Assembly (NCBI GenBank): GCA_016285185.1
Contig: JAEEQG010000140.1
Coordinates: 1-64,000 of the forward strand
Length of the DNA: 64,000 bases
Direction: 5' to 3'
Origin: Spirochaetota bacterium
GTDB lineage: Bacteria > Spirochaetota > Spirochaetia > Treponematales > Treponemataceae
Positions 15,586 to 24,004 of this stretch are shown piece after piece. The notes beneath the pieces are model-generated. The model worked only from the letters and a program-made list of their open reading frames with translations, did not search any database and had not been told where the DNA came from. The position numbers and the translations under genes were made by a program. Position 1 is the stretch's first letter. Each line of letters opens with the position of its first letter.

Positions 15586-17346
15586 TCAAATCACAGGACA
15601 TTCTGCATCAGTGAATATATTGCCTGATATACAGAACTTTCCCATTTTATTTGTCAGATTTTGATTATAAAACGGATCTGGTTTATCTATTTCGGTTTTC
15701 CATTTTTTTATAAACACTTTCTTGTCGTGTTTGTTTATCTTACTGTTTGATGTATTTGTATAGAGTAGTTCTGCATGAGGCGTCCATATTATTCGATAAT
15801 TTTGTTTTTTTAACCGCAAACATAAATCGATATCGAACATGGAAAAATGATAATCAGTATCAAAGAGATTTAACTCGGAAAAGATTTCTCTTGAAAGCAT
15901 CATACAATCGGCTTTTATAGCGGAACAATTCTGAACGGTTGAAAGTCGGAATCCATAGTTATTTAAATTATTATGAGCATATCCATAAAAATGTTTTATC
16001 CCTAGTATAGTTCCAGTATTTTCAAGTTTTCTGTCCATATTGTAAATTTTTGATCCTACTGCCCCGACATCTTTAAATTGGGCATACATAAGCATTTCTT
16101 CTATCCAATTTTGTGAAAGAATTTGGATATTACCCTTAAGAAAAACGATATATTCACCTGTAGATTTTTTATATCCTAGATTATAGATTTCCGAATAATT
16201 ATTTTTTTCCTTTAATGTGATTTGTGTTATTTTATTGGTTTTAGCAGGGTATGAGTTTATAGGAATAGAGTCCATTGTATTTATGATTATTAGTTCATAG
16301 TTTCCATATGTAGTTGAATTCTTTATAGATGAAATGCATGCTTCCAAGTCAGATTCTTTATCATTGATTAGTATAATAGAAACTAAAGGGTTATTGATTA
16401 TTGAATAATCAATCTTGTATAAAACATCATTGTATACAGTTACTGCTGCTTCAATATGACTTCGCTTAAAATGGTTCTCCAGAGCAACTTTACCGGCATT
16501 TATTGCATAAGTTTTTGATTGAATCCCGTTCGCTGTGGAAGAAGAGGAAGCGCGCCAAAAATATAAACATTTTGGTATGTGAATAATTTTATTTGTATGT
16601 TCAGATAATCTGAGAAACAAATCAAAATCTTGAGAACCATCTGTTTTTGCATCAAAATTTCCAGCATAATTCAACAAGGATTTTTTGAATGATGAAAAAT
16701 GGCACAAATAATTTGTAGAATGAAAGTAATCTGGAGCAAAATCTGGCTTAAAATTTGTTGATTTTATGTTATGAAGCTTAGGACTGCGAAAAATTAACTC
16801 ATCTGTGTAAACAAAGTCTGCATTTTTTTCACAGATTGCACGCATTGTTTCAAATAAAGCACAGGGGTGTAATAAATCGTCATGGTCGAATAACGATATA
16901 TAATCTCCAGAGGCCATGCTAATACAGGCATTTGTATTTTCTGAGATACCGTTATTCTTTTCAAGTTTTTTATATTTGATTCTATTATCTTTTGATGAGA
17001 TTTCCGTACATATTTGTTCTACATATTTGTGTTCAGAATCACTTCCGTCTGCAAGGCATAGTTCCCAGTTTTCATAAGTTTGAAATAAAACCGAACCGAT
17101 CATTTCCATTAAGAATTTCTTTGGGGTGTTATAAATAGGGACTAATATACTGAATTTTATGGATTTAGAGAAAGTATATTTTTTTTGTTTGGCATAATTC
17201 TTTTTGTTACATCCAAAAGCCTGGGGAGGTAGATAAAAATCATGCCTTAAGGACCAAAAAAAATACATCCTTATAGAACTGGGCATTATTTTTTTTATTC
17301 TACGAAATATCACATTTGGTAATATTTCTAATATCATCTTATTCAT
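15586..17346 (-). CDS. Two-domain family 2 glycosyltransferase
   Basis: A 586-residue protein with two GT-A domains in tandem. The first (about 63-300) begins KFSILVPIYNTPKKF and has the metal-binding DHDD at 154-157 in FDHDDLLHP. The second (about 319-560) begins PLVSIILINDKESD and is more divergent. It resembles O-antigen, capsule or rhamnan-type transferases that build surface polysaccharide. Its first domain is closely related to the glycosyltransferase that reads away at 17510-18625, including shared stretches such as QTYENWELCLADGSD, so the pair arose by duplication. Both are AT-rich relative to ilvE and purH on each side, which suggests acquisition. Sugar specificity unknown. Confidence 0.9.
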   Translation of the reverse strand: MNKMILEILPNVIFRRIKKIMPSSIRMYFFWSLRHDFYLPPQAFGCNKKNYAKQKKYTFSKSIKFSILVPIYNTPKKFLMEMIGSVLFQTYENWELCLADGSDSEHKYVEQICTEISSKDNRIKYKKLEKNNGISENTNACISMASGDYISLFDHDDLLHPCALFETMRAICEKNADFVYTDELIFRSPKLHNIKSTNFKPDFAPDYFHSTNYLCHFSSFKKSLLNYAGNFDAKTDGSQDFDLFLRLSEHTNKIIHIPKCLYFWRASSSSTANGIQSKTYAINAGKVALENHFKRSHIEAAVTVYNDVLYKIDYSIINNPLVSIILINDKESDLEACISSIKNSTTYGNYELIIINTMDSIPINSYPAKTNKITQITLKEKNNYSEIYNLGYKKSTGEYIVFLKGNIQILSQNWIEEMLMYAQFKDVGAVGSKIYNMDRKLENTGTILGIKHFYGYAHNNLNNYGFRLSTVQNCSAIKADCMMLSREIFSELNLFDTDYHFSMFDIDLCLRLKKQNYRIIWTPHAELLYTNTSNSKINKHDKKVFIKKWKTEIDKPDPFYNQNLTNKMGKFCISGNIFTDAECPVI

Positions 17347-17509
17347 GAATATAAACCCTGTCAGTATATATTTATTATAGCGTTTTTTGTTTTAGTTTCA
17401 ATAATCTTGACTTAATATAGCTTTTTTAGGAGATAAGAACCAGAGGACAAAATGTGATAAAAACGTTATGATAATGTATATTTGTTAAATAATTAGAGGA
17501 CTTTATTAT

Positions 17510-18625
17510 ATGAAAGGCGAAATTTCAATAGATGATAAATTATATGCTACACTTTATAAGCGATTGACTGATTCAGAATATAAAGATTTATGTATAGATT
17601 ATCTGGAAACTGTTAATTGTTACAATCGTCTGTATTCAAAGTATTGTGATTTGATTAATTCAAATAGTTATAAAATCACAGCTCCATTGAGGATTTTACG
17701 TAATTCTATAAGCAAAGCAAAAGAACAAGCTGTAAGAACTAATCTTTTTATGAAATTAGCTTGGTTTTTCAGAAAAGACTTTAGTATTCCTTCTTATGCT
17801 TTTGGAATGAGGAAACGTGATTTGTTGAATCAACAAAAAAAAGCAAAACAAAATGGAGAAACGGTAAAGTTTTCTATATTAGTTCCGCTTTATAATACAC
17901 CAAAATCATTTTTGAAAGAAATGATCGCATCATGTTTAGGACAGACTTATGAGAATTGGGAACTTTGTCTAGCAGATGGTTCTGATGATAACCATGGTTA
18001 TGTTAAAGAAATATGTGAGCTTGCAATAAAAAAAGACGACAGGATAAAGTATAAAAAGTTAGATAAGAATCTTGGAATTTCTGCAAATACGAATGAATGT
18101 CTTAAAATGGCAACAGGAGATTGGATTTCTTTGTTTGATCATGATGATTTATTACATCCTGCTGCTCTCTATGAAGCCTATGATAAGATTCTTAATGAAT
18201 CAGCTGATTTTATTTACACTGACGAAGCAATTTTTCTTGGCAAGGATTTGCATTCAATAAAAGAAATTCATTATAAACCGGAATTTTCCCTTTCGTTACT
18301 GGAAACAAACAATTATATTTGTCATTTTACATCTTTCAAAAAAGAACTTCTTGGGGATTATTATTTTGATAGCGAATGTGATGGAGCTCAGGACTATGAT
18401 GTGATTCTGAGGCTCACAGAAAAAGCAAAAGTAATATGTCATATAAACAAAATTCTGTACTATTGGAGAGCTTCACCACAAAGTACTGCTTATAATTCAA
18501 ATTCAAAAGATTATACAACTATTGCAGGGAAAAAAGCCCTTCAAAAGCATTTTTCTCGTATAGGGGGAAACGTGATTGTAGTATCGGGAGGAATACCAAA
18601 TAATTATCAGATTTTAAGAGAATAA
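17510..18625 (+). CDS. Single-domain family 2 glycosyltransferase
   Basis: A 371-residue protein. Residues about 1-115 form a variable helical region, then one GT-A domain (about 120-355) beginning KFSILVPLYNTPKSF, with DHDD at 210-213. It is a paralogue of the first domain of the divergent 586-residue enzyme but ends soon after that domain, lacking the second GT domain; whether this is a natural short form or a 3' truncation cannot be told from the sequence, and no frame continuing the second domain is seen downstream. AGAGGA upstream supports ATG 17510. Probably acts in surface polysaccharide synthesis. Confidence 0.87.
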   Translation: MKGEISIDDKLYATLYKRLTDSEYKDLCIDYLETVNCYNRLYSKYCDLINSNSYKITAPLRILRNSISKAKEQAVRTNLFMKLAWFFRKDFSIPSYAFGMRKRDLLNQQKKAKQNGETVKFSILVPLYNTPKSFLKEMIASCLGQTYENWELCLADGSDDNHGYVKEICELAIKKDDRIKYKKLDKNLGISANTNECLKMATGDWISLFDHDDLLHPAALYEAYDKILNESADFIYTDEAIFLGKDLHSIKEIHYKPEFSLSLLETNNYICHFTSFKKELLGDYYFDSECDGAQDYDVILRLTEKAKVICHINKILYYWRASPQSTAYNSNSKDYTTIAGKKALQKHFSRIGGNVIVVSGGIPNNYQILRE

Positions 18626-18706
18626 AATGGTTTTTCACTCTCTTTGCAAAATACCTGATTCATGGTACTATGCCGATATAATCCAAAAATTATACAGGAA
18701 CTAACC

Positions 18707-20383
18707 ATGAAAAAAAGAGCTCTTATCAGCGTATTCGTAAAGGATGGTATTCTTGACCTCGCAAAGGCGCTTGTAGCCGCAGATTGGGAAATCCTTTCAA
18801 CAGGTGGCACTGCAAAGTATTTAACAAATAATGGAATCAACGTAATCGATGTAAGCGAAGTTACCGGCTTTCCTGAATGCCTTGATGGTCGTGTTAAAAC
18901 ACTGCATCCAAAAATACATGCGGGGCTTCTCGCCATGCGCTCGAACGCGGAGCATATGAAGACTATCGAAAAGCTAGGAGTTGCTCCTATTGATATGGTT
19001 TGTGTAAACCTGTATCCGTTTTTTGAAAAAGTTCAGGCAGGTCTTTCGTTTGAAGAAACTGTTGAATTCATTGATATCGGCGGACCGACAATGCTCCGCG
19101 CTGCTGCAAAAAACTTTCAGGACGTTATCGTTCTAACGGATCCTGCGGATTATCACGAAGTTATTTCCAACCTTGCAAAGGGCAAAGGTGCGGAATGTGT
19201 ATCAAAAGAATTCAAGCGCCGCCTAGCCGGAAAGGTTTTTAACCTTACGTCCGCTTATGATGCTGCGGTAAGCCGCTTTATGCTTGAAGAAGAACTGCCG
19301 CAGTATTATGATATGCCGCTTGTAAAGTCCCAGAGTTTGCGCTACGGAGAAAACGCCCATCAAAAGGCGGCGCTGTACGTTACGGCTGACAAAAAAGGCG
19401 CGTTCGCCGGAATGCGGCAGATTCAGGGCAAGGAACTTTCGTACAACAATATCCGCGACCTTGATGTAGCCTGGAAAGGCGTATGCGCATTCAACCGTTT
19501 TGTAAAGAATGCTGCGCCTGTCAGCGGAACTGATTATTCCGCATACAATGGCATTATTGCCGGAAAAGATGCAGACGGCAACAAGGCAAACCCGATCGGA
19601 ATGCCTGTAACGGCAACATTCGGTGGAGCAGCTTCAAGTGTGTTTACGATTGCGCTCAAGCACAACACTCCGTGCGGCGCATCACTAGGAAAAACCGTGC
19701 TTGAAAGCTACAAACAGACTTATGACTGCGATCCTGTTTCCATTTTCGGTGGAATAGTGGGATGTAGTGCTGTTGTAGACAAAGAAGCCGCTGAAGAAAT
19801 GTCCAAATGCTTTTTGGAAGTTATTGTTGCCCCCGGCTTTACGGATGATGCGCTCGCCGTTTTTGCGCAGAAAAAGAACCTGCGTATCGTTATTGCCGAG
19901 ATTGAAGCGAACGATGACTTTGAATGTATGAGTGTTGCAGGAGGACTTTTGGTTCAGAACCGTGATAACCAGCTGTTTGAAAAATGGGATATCGTTACAA
20001 AGACAAAACCCACGCAGGAACAGATTGACGAAATGGCGTTCGGTATGACGGTTGCTATGTTCGCAAAATCAAATGCGATTCTCGTTATCAAAAACCGTAC
20101 CGCATACGGAATCGGCTGTGGTCAGACAAACCGCATATGGGCTGCTGGTCAGGCTCTTGAACGTGCAAAGGAAAAGACCGATGCGCTTAAAATCGGTAAT
20201 GCCGAAGTACTTATCAGCGACGCATTCTTTCCGTTTGCGGATTGTGTTGAAAAAGCGCACGAATACGGTATAAAGGCTATTGTTCAGCCGGGCGGTTCAA
20301 TCCGTGACCAGGAATCAATCGATGCATGCAACAAGTACGGCATCGCAATGATTTTTACCGGTACCCGCCACTTTAAGCATTAG
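18707..20383 (+). CDS. purH: Bifunctional AICAR transformylase / IMP cyclohydrolase
   Basis: Performs the last two steps of purine synthesis to IMP. The 558-residue protein shows the N-terminal MGS-like cyclohydrolase domain (LISVFVKDG, ILSTGGTAKYL, DGRVKTLHPKIHAGLL, VCVNLYPF) and the transformylase domain with SLRYGENAHQ, LKHNTPCGAS and the closing AIVQPGGSIRDQES. It is a little longer than the usual ~515 residues because of an insert before LKHNTPCGAS. ATG 18707 is used, with AGGAA upstream; an earlier in-frame start at 18662 has no ribosome site and would overlap a TATAAT box near 18677. Monocistronic, with its own terminator. Confidence 0.96.
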   Translation: MKKRALISVFVKDGILDLAKALVAADWEILSTGGTAKYLTNNGINVIDVSEVTGFPECLDGRVKTLHPKIHAGLLAMRSNAEHMKTIEKLGVAPIDMVCVNLYPFFEKVQAGLSFEETVEFIDIGGPTMLRAAAKNFQDVIVLTDPADYHEVISNLAKGKGAECVSKEFKRRLAGKVFNLTSAYDAAVSRFMLEEELPQYYDMPLVKSQSLRYGENAHQKAALYVTADKKGAFAGMRQIQGKELSYNNIRDLDVAWKGVCAFNRFVKNAAPVSGTDYSAYNGIIAGKDADGNKANPIGMPVTATFGGAASSVFTIALKHNTPCGASLGKTVLESYKQTYDCDPVSIFGGIVGCSAVVDKEAAEEMSKCFLEVIVAPGFTDDALAVFAQKKNLRIVIAEIEANDDFECMSVAGGLLVQNRDNQLFEKWDIVTKTKPTQEQIDEMAFGMTVAMFAKSNAILVIKNRTAYGIGCGQTNRIWAAGQALERAKEKTDALKIGNAEVLISDAFFPFADCVEKAHEYGIKAIVQPGGSIRDQESIDACNKYGIAMIFTGTRHFKH

Positions 20384-20395
20384 GAATGGATTTTG

Positions 20396-20430
20396 AAAAA
20401 AGGGTGTAAGCGAAAGTTTACGCCTTTTTT
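20396..20430 (+). terminator. Terminator after purH
   Basis: Arms 20403-20409 (GGTGTAA) and 20418-20424 (TTACGCC) extended by flanking A and T runs. It abuts the stop codon of the convergent TPR gene and may work in both directions. Confidence 0.8.
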
Positions 20431-21820
20431 AAAGTGTTTCTTCTGTAGTTGAAATGTCTTCTTCTGATGTACTCATTTCAGGTTCTAGTTTCAGGTTGCT
20501 TAGAACCTTGTTCAGTTCATTCTTTTCAATAAGATTTATAGGACGGCCATCGATATATTTGTGAGCTTCTTCACTGAAATTGCCTGCGGTAAAGCAAACG
20601 CCCTGTCCAGCTTTTGCATCATGGATCCGTGAATGAAAGTCACGGATAAACAATTCGCCGGTTGTTCCTACATTTCTGAAAAACTTGTATATGATTACAT
20701 CTTCCCAAATTCCGGTATCTATTTCGGCAACAATTTCTGTATTATCCGGTGTTGATTCGACACTTGTTATTTTTACTCGTGCATCCGGATAGTAATTTAT
20801 GGCAATATTCCGGCATAATGTGACAAAATCACTGTTTGTTGCCATCAAATAAGTTTGGAGGTTTTTGTTTTGATTAAGTTCCTGATAACGTGCAATCAAA
20901 GTAGGAACATCTTTGTATCCCGGAATGGTTGCTTCTATTTCTTTTAGGATTTCCAAGGAATCGCTTATGCGTTGCATTTTGAGATATGCCTGTGCAAGCC
21001 TGTAGCGGATATCAGTCATAACTTCAATTTTGGCAGTTGTATGCTTCAAACCGATTTCATAATCCTGTATGGCTTTGTCAAAAGAATTCGCATTGTAATG
21101 CAGAATACCGGCCTGTAAACATGCCTGAGCTCCATATTCCGGATCGGGTCTGAGATGAATAAAAATTTTCAAAGCATGTTCGATATTATTTGTTTCTGCC
21201 ATACTTTGAGCCATACAGAATAAGATTTCTTTATCTTCCGGGTTATTGTCCATTGCCCGTTTAAGGTATGGGATTGATTCTCTGTATTTTTTCCCCTTAG
21301 ACATTGCAAGCCCTAAAAGGCGATATGCGTCAATGTTTTCGGCGTTTGCGATTATCACCTTTTTTATAAGCGGGATTGCTTTTTCAAAGTCATTATTCAA
21401 ATAAAGTGCAAGCCCCAGATAATAATTGACTTGCTCATTGTTCATGTCTTTTCGGCGTGCAATTACAAGACCTTTGAATGCATCCTGATGTTTGCCCATT
21501 TCTATGGCGCAAATTCCCTGGCGGAGACCAGTCTCCAGTTCATCAATTTCTTTGTGGGTTGCAGAAATCTCAAGCATAAGATCGTATAGAACAAAGGCTT
21601 TGTCCCATGCATGTTCCAAAAAATACATATCAGCAAGTGCTTTCAATGCGGCGGGATTATGAGGATCCTGTGCCAGTTTTCTGTTGGCTTCTCTTAATAT
21701 GGTTTGTTTGTCTTTTACTTTTTTTACGGATTGTGTTTTTTTCTGATTGGAAATGAAATAAAAAGCAGATATTGCGATGAGTGATATTAATAAAACGCCA
21801 AAAATAACAGGTAATACCAT
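20429..21820 (-). CDS. Membrane-anchored TPR protein with Mrr-like C-terminal region
   Basis: A 463-residue protein: one N-terminal membrane helix (about 3-24), a basic linker, then a long TPR superhelix (about 45-320) made of repeats such as VNYYLGLALYLNNDFEKAIP and AYRLLGLAMSKGKKYRESIP. The last 130 residues differ: DNTEIVAEIDTGIWEDVIIY followed by GVCFTAGNFSEEAHKYIDGR and INLIEKNEL. The latter resembles the end of Mrr-type restriction endonuclease folds (a segment usually reading as a Thr/Ser-x-x-Phe motif, then a hydrophobic Leu-Ile-Asp end), but a full D-(E/Q)xK active site is not evident. So it may be a catalytically dead nuclease fold used for binding. Divergent from the LysM gene, with which it may share regulation. 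Confidence 0.78.
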   Translation of the reverse strand: MVLPVIFGVLLISLIAISAFYFISNQKKTQSVKKVKDKQTILREANRKLAQDPHNPAALKALADMYFLEHAWDKAFVLYDLMLEISATHKEIDELETGLRQGICAIEMGKHQDAFKGLVIARRKDMNNEQVNYYLGLALYLNNDFEKAIPLIKKVIIANAENIDAYRLLGLAMSKGKKYRESIPYLKRAMDNNPEDKEILFCMAQSMAETNNIEHALKIFIHLRPDPEYGAQACLQAGILHYNANSFDKAIQDYEIGLKHTTAKIEVMTDIRYRLAQAYLKMQRISDSLEILKEIEATIPGYKDVPTLIARYQELNQNKNLQTYLMATNSDFVTLCRNIAINYYPDARVKITSVESTPDNTEIVAEIDTGIWEDVIIYKFFRNVGTTGELFIRDFHSRIHDAKAGQGVCFTAGNFSEEAHKYIDGRPINLIEKNELNKVLSNLKLEPEMSTSEEDISTTEETL

Positions 21821-21864
21821 ATTTCTATTATGACTATCATTTATTCCTGTGTCAAGAAATTACG

Positions 21865-21893
21865 TTGACAAGAATAAAATTGCCTAATACTAT
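21865..21893 (+). promoter_or_regulatory. Promoter of the LysM gene, leaderless type
   Basis: Consensus TTGACA (21865-21870), 17-base spacer, TACTAT (21888-21893); ATG at 21902 is 8 bases beyond the -10 box and no Shine-Dalgarno exists. Confidence 0.65.
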
Positions 21894-21901
21894 ATATAAA
21901 T

Positions 21902-24004
21902 ATGAGTAAAAAGCTTATAGGTCTGAAATTGGCTGACGGCACATTTTATCCAGTTCTCAAAGAAGGAATACCTGAAAAAAAACATTTGAAACTGACTGCT
22001 TCAGGTGATAATCAGACTTCCATGAAAATAGAGCTGTTCAAGGCTTCTGATGATTCCTTTCAAGATGCCGAATACATACAGACACTTGTTTTGGATCAAA
22101 TGATTCCACAAAAAAAAGAAGACCATTTGATTGATTTTGTTGTAAATCTTGATGAAAACAATAATTTAAAAGCTGATTTGAATGATGCAAAAAGTGGAAT
22201 AGAAAAGACCGCTACAATTTCATTGCCGGTTTCGGGTGACGATGATTTTGTTATAGAAACGCCTGTTATTGGGGCTTCTGATGAACTTTCTGATTTTAAT
22301 GATATAGACATAAATATAGAAGAAACTGCTCCTGCATCTGCGGAATCAGCGGACAGTATCGTTGAAGACTTCCTTTCACAACCGTTTACAGAAGAGGGAA
22401 TTGCAACTGCCGGTACAACAGATGAAATTTCCGACAAATCTTTGCCTGATTTTGGAGATTTTGATACATCAACGGAGGCTGTTGCAGAAGAATCTTTCAC
22501 AGAATCCCTGCCAGATTTTGATGATATTGATACTTCGATAGAATCTTCTGTTGAAGAACCTGCCGAAGAAATCTTGCCGGATTTTAATGATTTTGATACT
22601 ACAGCCGAAACATCTGCTGACGATATTGTTTTAGAATCGCCTGTTGGGGAAACAGCGGAAGGACTTCCGGTTTTTGATGACATAGAAGACAGTTCTGCTG
22701 TGTCTACAGACGCAGCAGATAGTGTTGTTGAAGATTTCCTTTCACAGCCGGTTACAGAAGAGGGAATTGCAACTGCCGGTACAACAGATGAAATTTCCGA
22801 CAAATCTTTGCCTGATTTTGGAGATTTTGATACATCAACGGAAACTGTTGTAGAAGAATCTTCTACAGAAACCCTGCCAGATTTTGGTAACATTGATACT
22901 TCGACAGAATCCTTTGTTGAGGAATCTTCCGATGAAGCCTTACCGGATTTTGGTGACTTTGATACATCGACAGAACTTTATGCCGAAGACCCTTCCGATG
23001 GAACCTTACCTGATTTTAAGGACTTTGATACTCCTGCAGAAGTAGCCGCAGAAACATCATTGGATGAATCTCTGCCAGACTTTAGTGATATAGATGCATC
23101 TGTTGAAAATTCACTTGAAGATTCGTCCGGGCAAGTTTTACCCGATTCTACTGATTCTGATATACCAACAGAAACTGTTGTCGATGAGCCACGGGAAGAA
23201 GAATTGCCTGACTTTGGTGACTTCGATATAACAGGAGACTCTGCCTCAATGGAAACAACAGGCAGTGAAGTTGAAGAAGCAGATTTACCTTCTTTTGATG
23301 ACTCTGATTTTGATGATGCGGGATTTGCCGCTGCTGCCACAGCTTCTTTTGCGGATTCTTCTGTCACAAAAGATTCCGTAGATGATTTTTCTCCTGAAAA
23401 TTTTGATATAGACCTGCAGTTGAATTCTGAAGATGATTTGTATTCTATGGATCTGGGTGATGATGCAGATTCTTTTGAATCTGCCCCGCAAGACAGGCAG
23501 TCTGATGATGACACATACACACAATCCCCTGGAATAACAGATTTTGATTTTCTTGATAAAAAGACACGGATTCCTTTTGTTCCTTTGGTTTGCATTATTT
23601 GTGCAGTTGTTTCGCTGCTTTGTATGCTTGGTATGTTTCTCCTGTTCCTTAACGGAAAAAGTAAAAATACCGTACCTGTGCAACCAACTGCTCAGGAACA
23701 GCGGAATAGCATTTCCGTATATACACAGGAAACTGAAATTGAAAAACCTGTCCAAGCGGCGGTTGCCAGAGATAACGTGATTGTGGTTGTAGATTCTCCT
23801 GTTGTTGTTCCGTCTGTTCCTGAAAAAATAGTGACCGCCGCCGATGAAAAAAAATATAAGGTAAAATGGGGAGATACACTCTGGGATATAGCCGAATCAT
23901 ATTATAAGAACCCCTGGATGTATAAAAAAATTGCCAGTGTGAATAATATAAAAAATCCAGATTTTATACTTTCAGGAACTTGGATTGTATTACCTCCGAA
24001 ATAA
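21902..24004 (+). CDS. Acidic repeat membrane protein with C-terminal LysM domain
   Basis: A 700-residue protein in three parts. Residues about 85-540 are a low-complexity acidic region built from repeats around LPDFGDFDTSTE, with two longer near-identical copies 122 residues apart. One transmembrane helix follows at about 556-580 (FVPLVCIICAVVSLLCMLGM). After a linker, a LysM peptidoglycan-binding domain occupies about 650-699 (KVKWGDTLWDIAESYY). The topology puts the acidic tail in the cytoplasm and LysM at the cell wall. The next gene, a lytic transglycosylase lipoprotein, overlaps it by 20 bases, so the two probably cooperate in cell-wall remodelling. The acidic part would be intrinsically disordered; its partner is unknown. 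Confidence 0.85.
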   Translation: MSKKLIGLKLADGTFYPVLKEGIPEKKHLKLTASGDNQTSMKIELFKASDDSFQDAEYIQTLVLDQMIPQKKEDHLIDFVVNLDENNNLKADLNDAKSGIEKTATISLPVSGDDDFVIETPVIGASDELSDFNDIDINIEETAPASAESADSIVEDFLSQPFTEEGIATAGTTDEISDKSLPDFGDFDTSTEAVAEESFTESLPDFDDIDTSIESSVEEPAEEILPDFNDFDTTAETSADDIVLESPVGETAEGLPVFDDIEDSSAVSTDAADSVVEDFLSQPVTEEGIATAGTTDEISDKSLPDFGDFDTSTETVVEESSTETLPDFGNIDTSTESFVEESSDEALPDFGDFDTSTELYAEDPSDGTLPDFKDFDTPAEVAAETSLDESLPDFSDIDASVENSLEDSSGQVLPDSTDSDIPTETVVDEPREEELPDFGDFDITGDSASMETTGSEVEEADLPSFDDSDFDDAGFAAAATASFADSSVTKDSVDDFSPENFDIDLQLNSEDDLYSMDLGDDADSFESAPQDRQSDDDTYTQSPGITDFDFLDKKTRIPFVPLVCIICAVVSLLCMLGMFLLFLNGKSKNTVPVQPTAQEQRNSISVYTQETEIEKPVQAAVARDNVIVVVDSPVVVPSVPEKIVTAADEKKYKVKWGDTLWDIAESYYKNPWMYKKIASVNNIKNPDFILSGTWIVLPPK
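22358..22904 (+). repeat. Internal direct duplication in the LysM gene
   Basis: Bases about 22358-22540 recur at 22722-22904, offset by 366 bp with the reading frame kept. The stretch from GAAGAGGGAATTGCAACTGC (22391 and 22757) runs about 100 bases with almost no change. High identity at synonymous positions points to a recent duplication or gene conversion. Confidence 0.85.

Noticed and set aside
22096-23595. Two long minus-strand reading frames rich in Ser and Val opposite the LysM gene
   Set aside because: They mirror the acidic Asp/Glu/Ser repeats of the plus-strand gene, have no ribosome site or domain, and arise from the biased composition.
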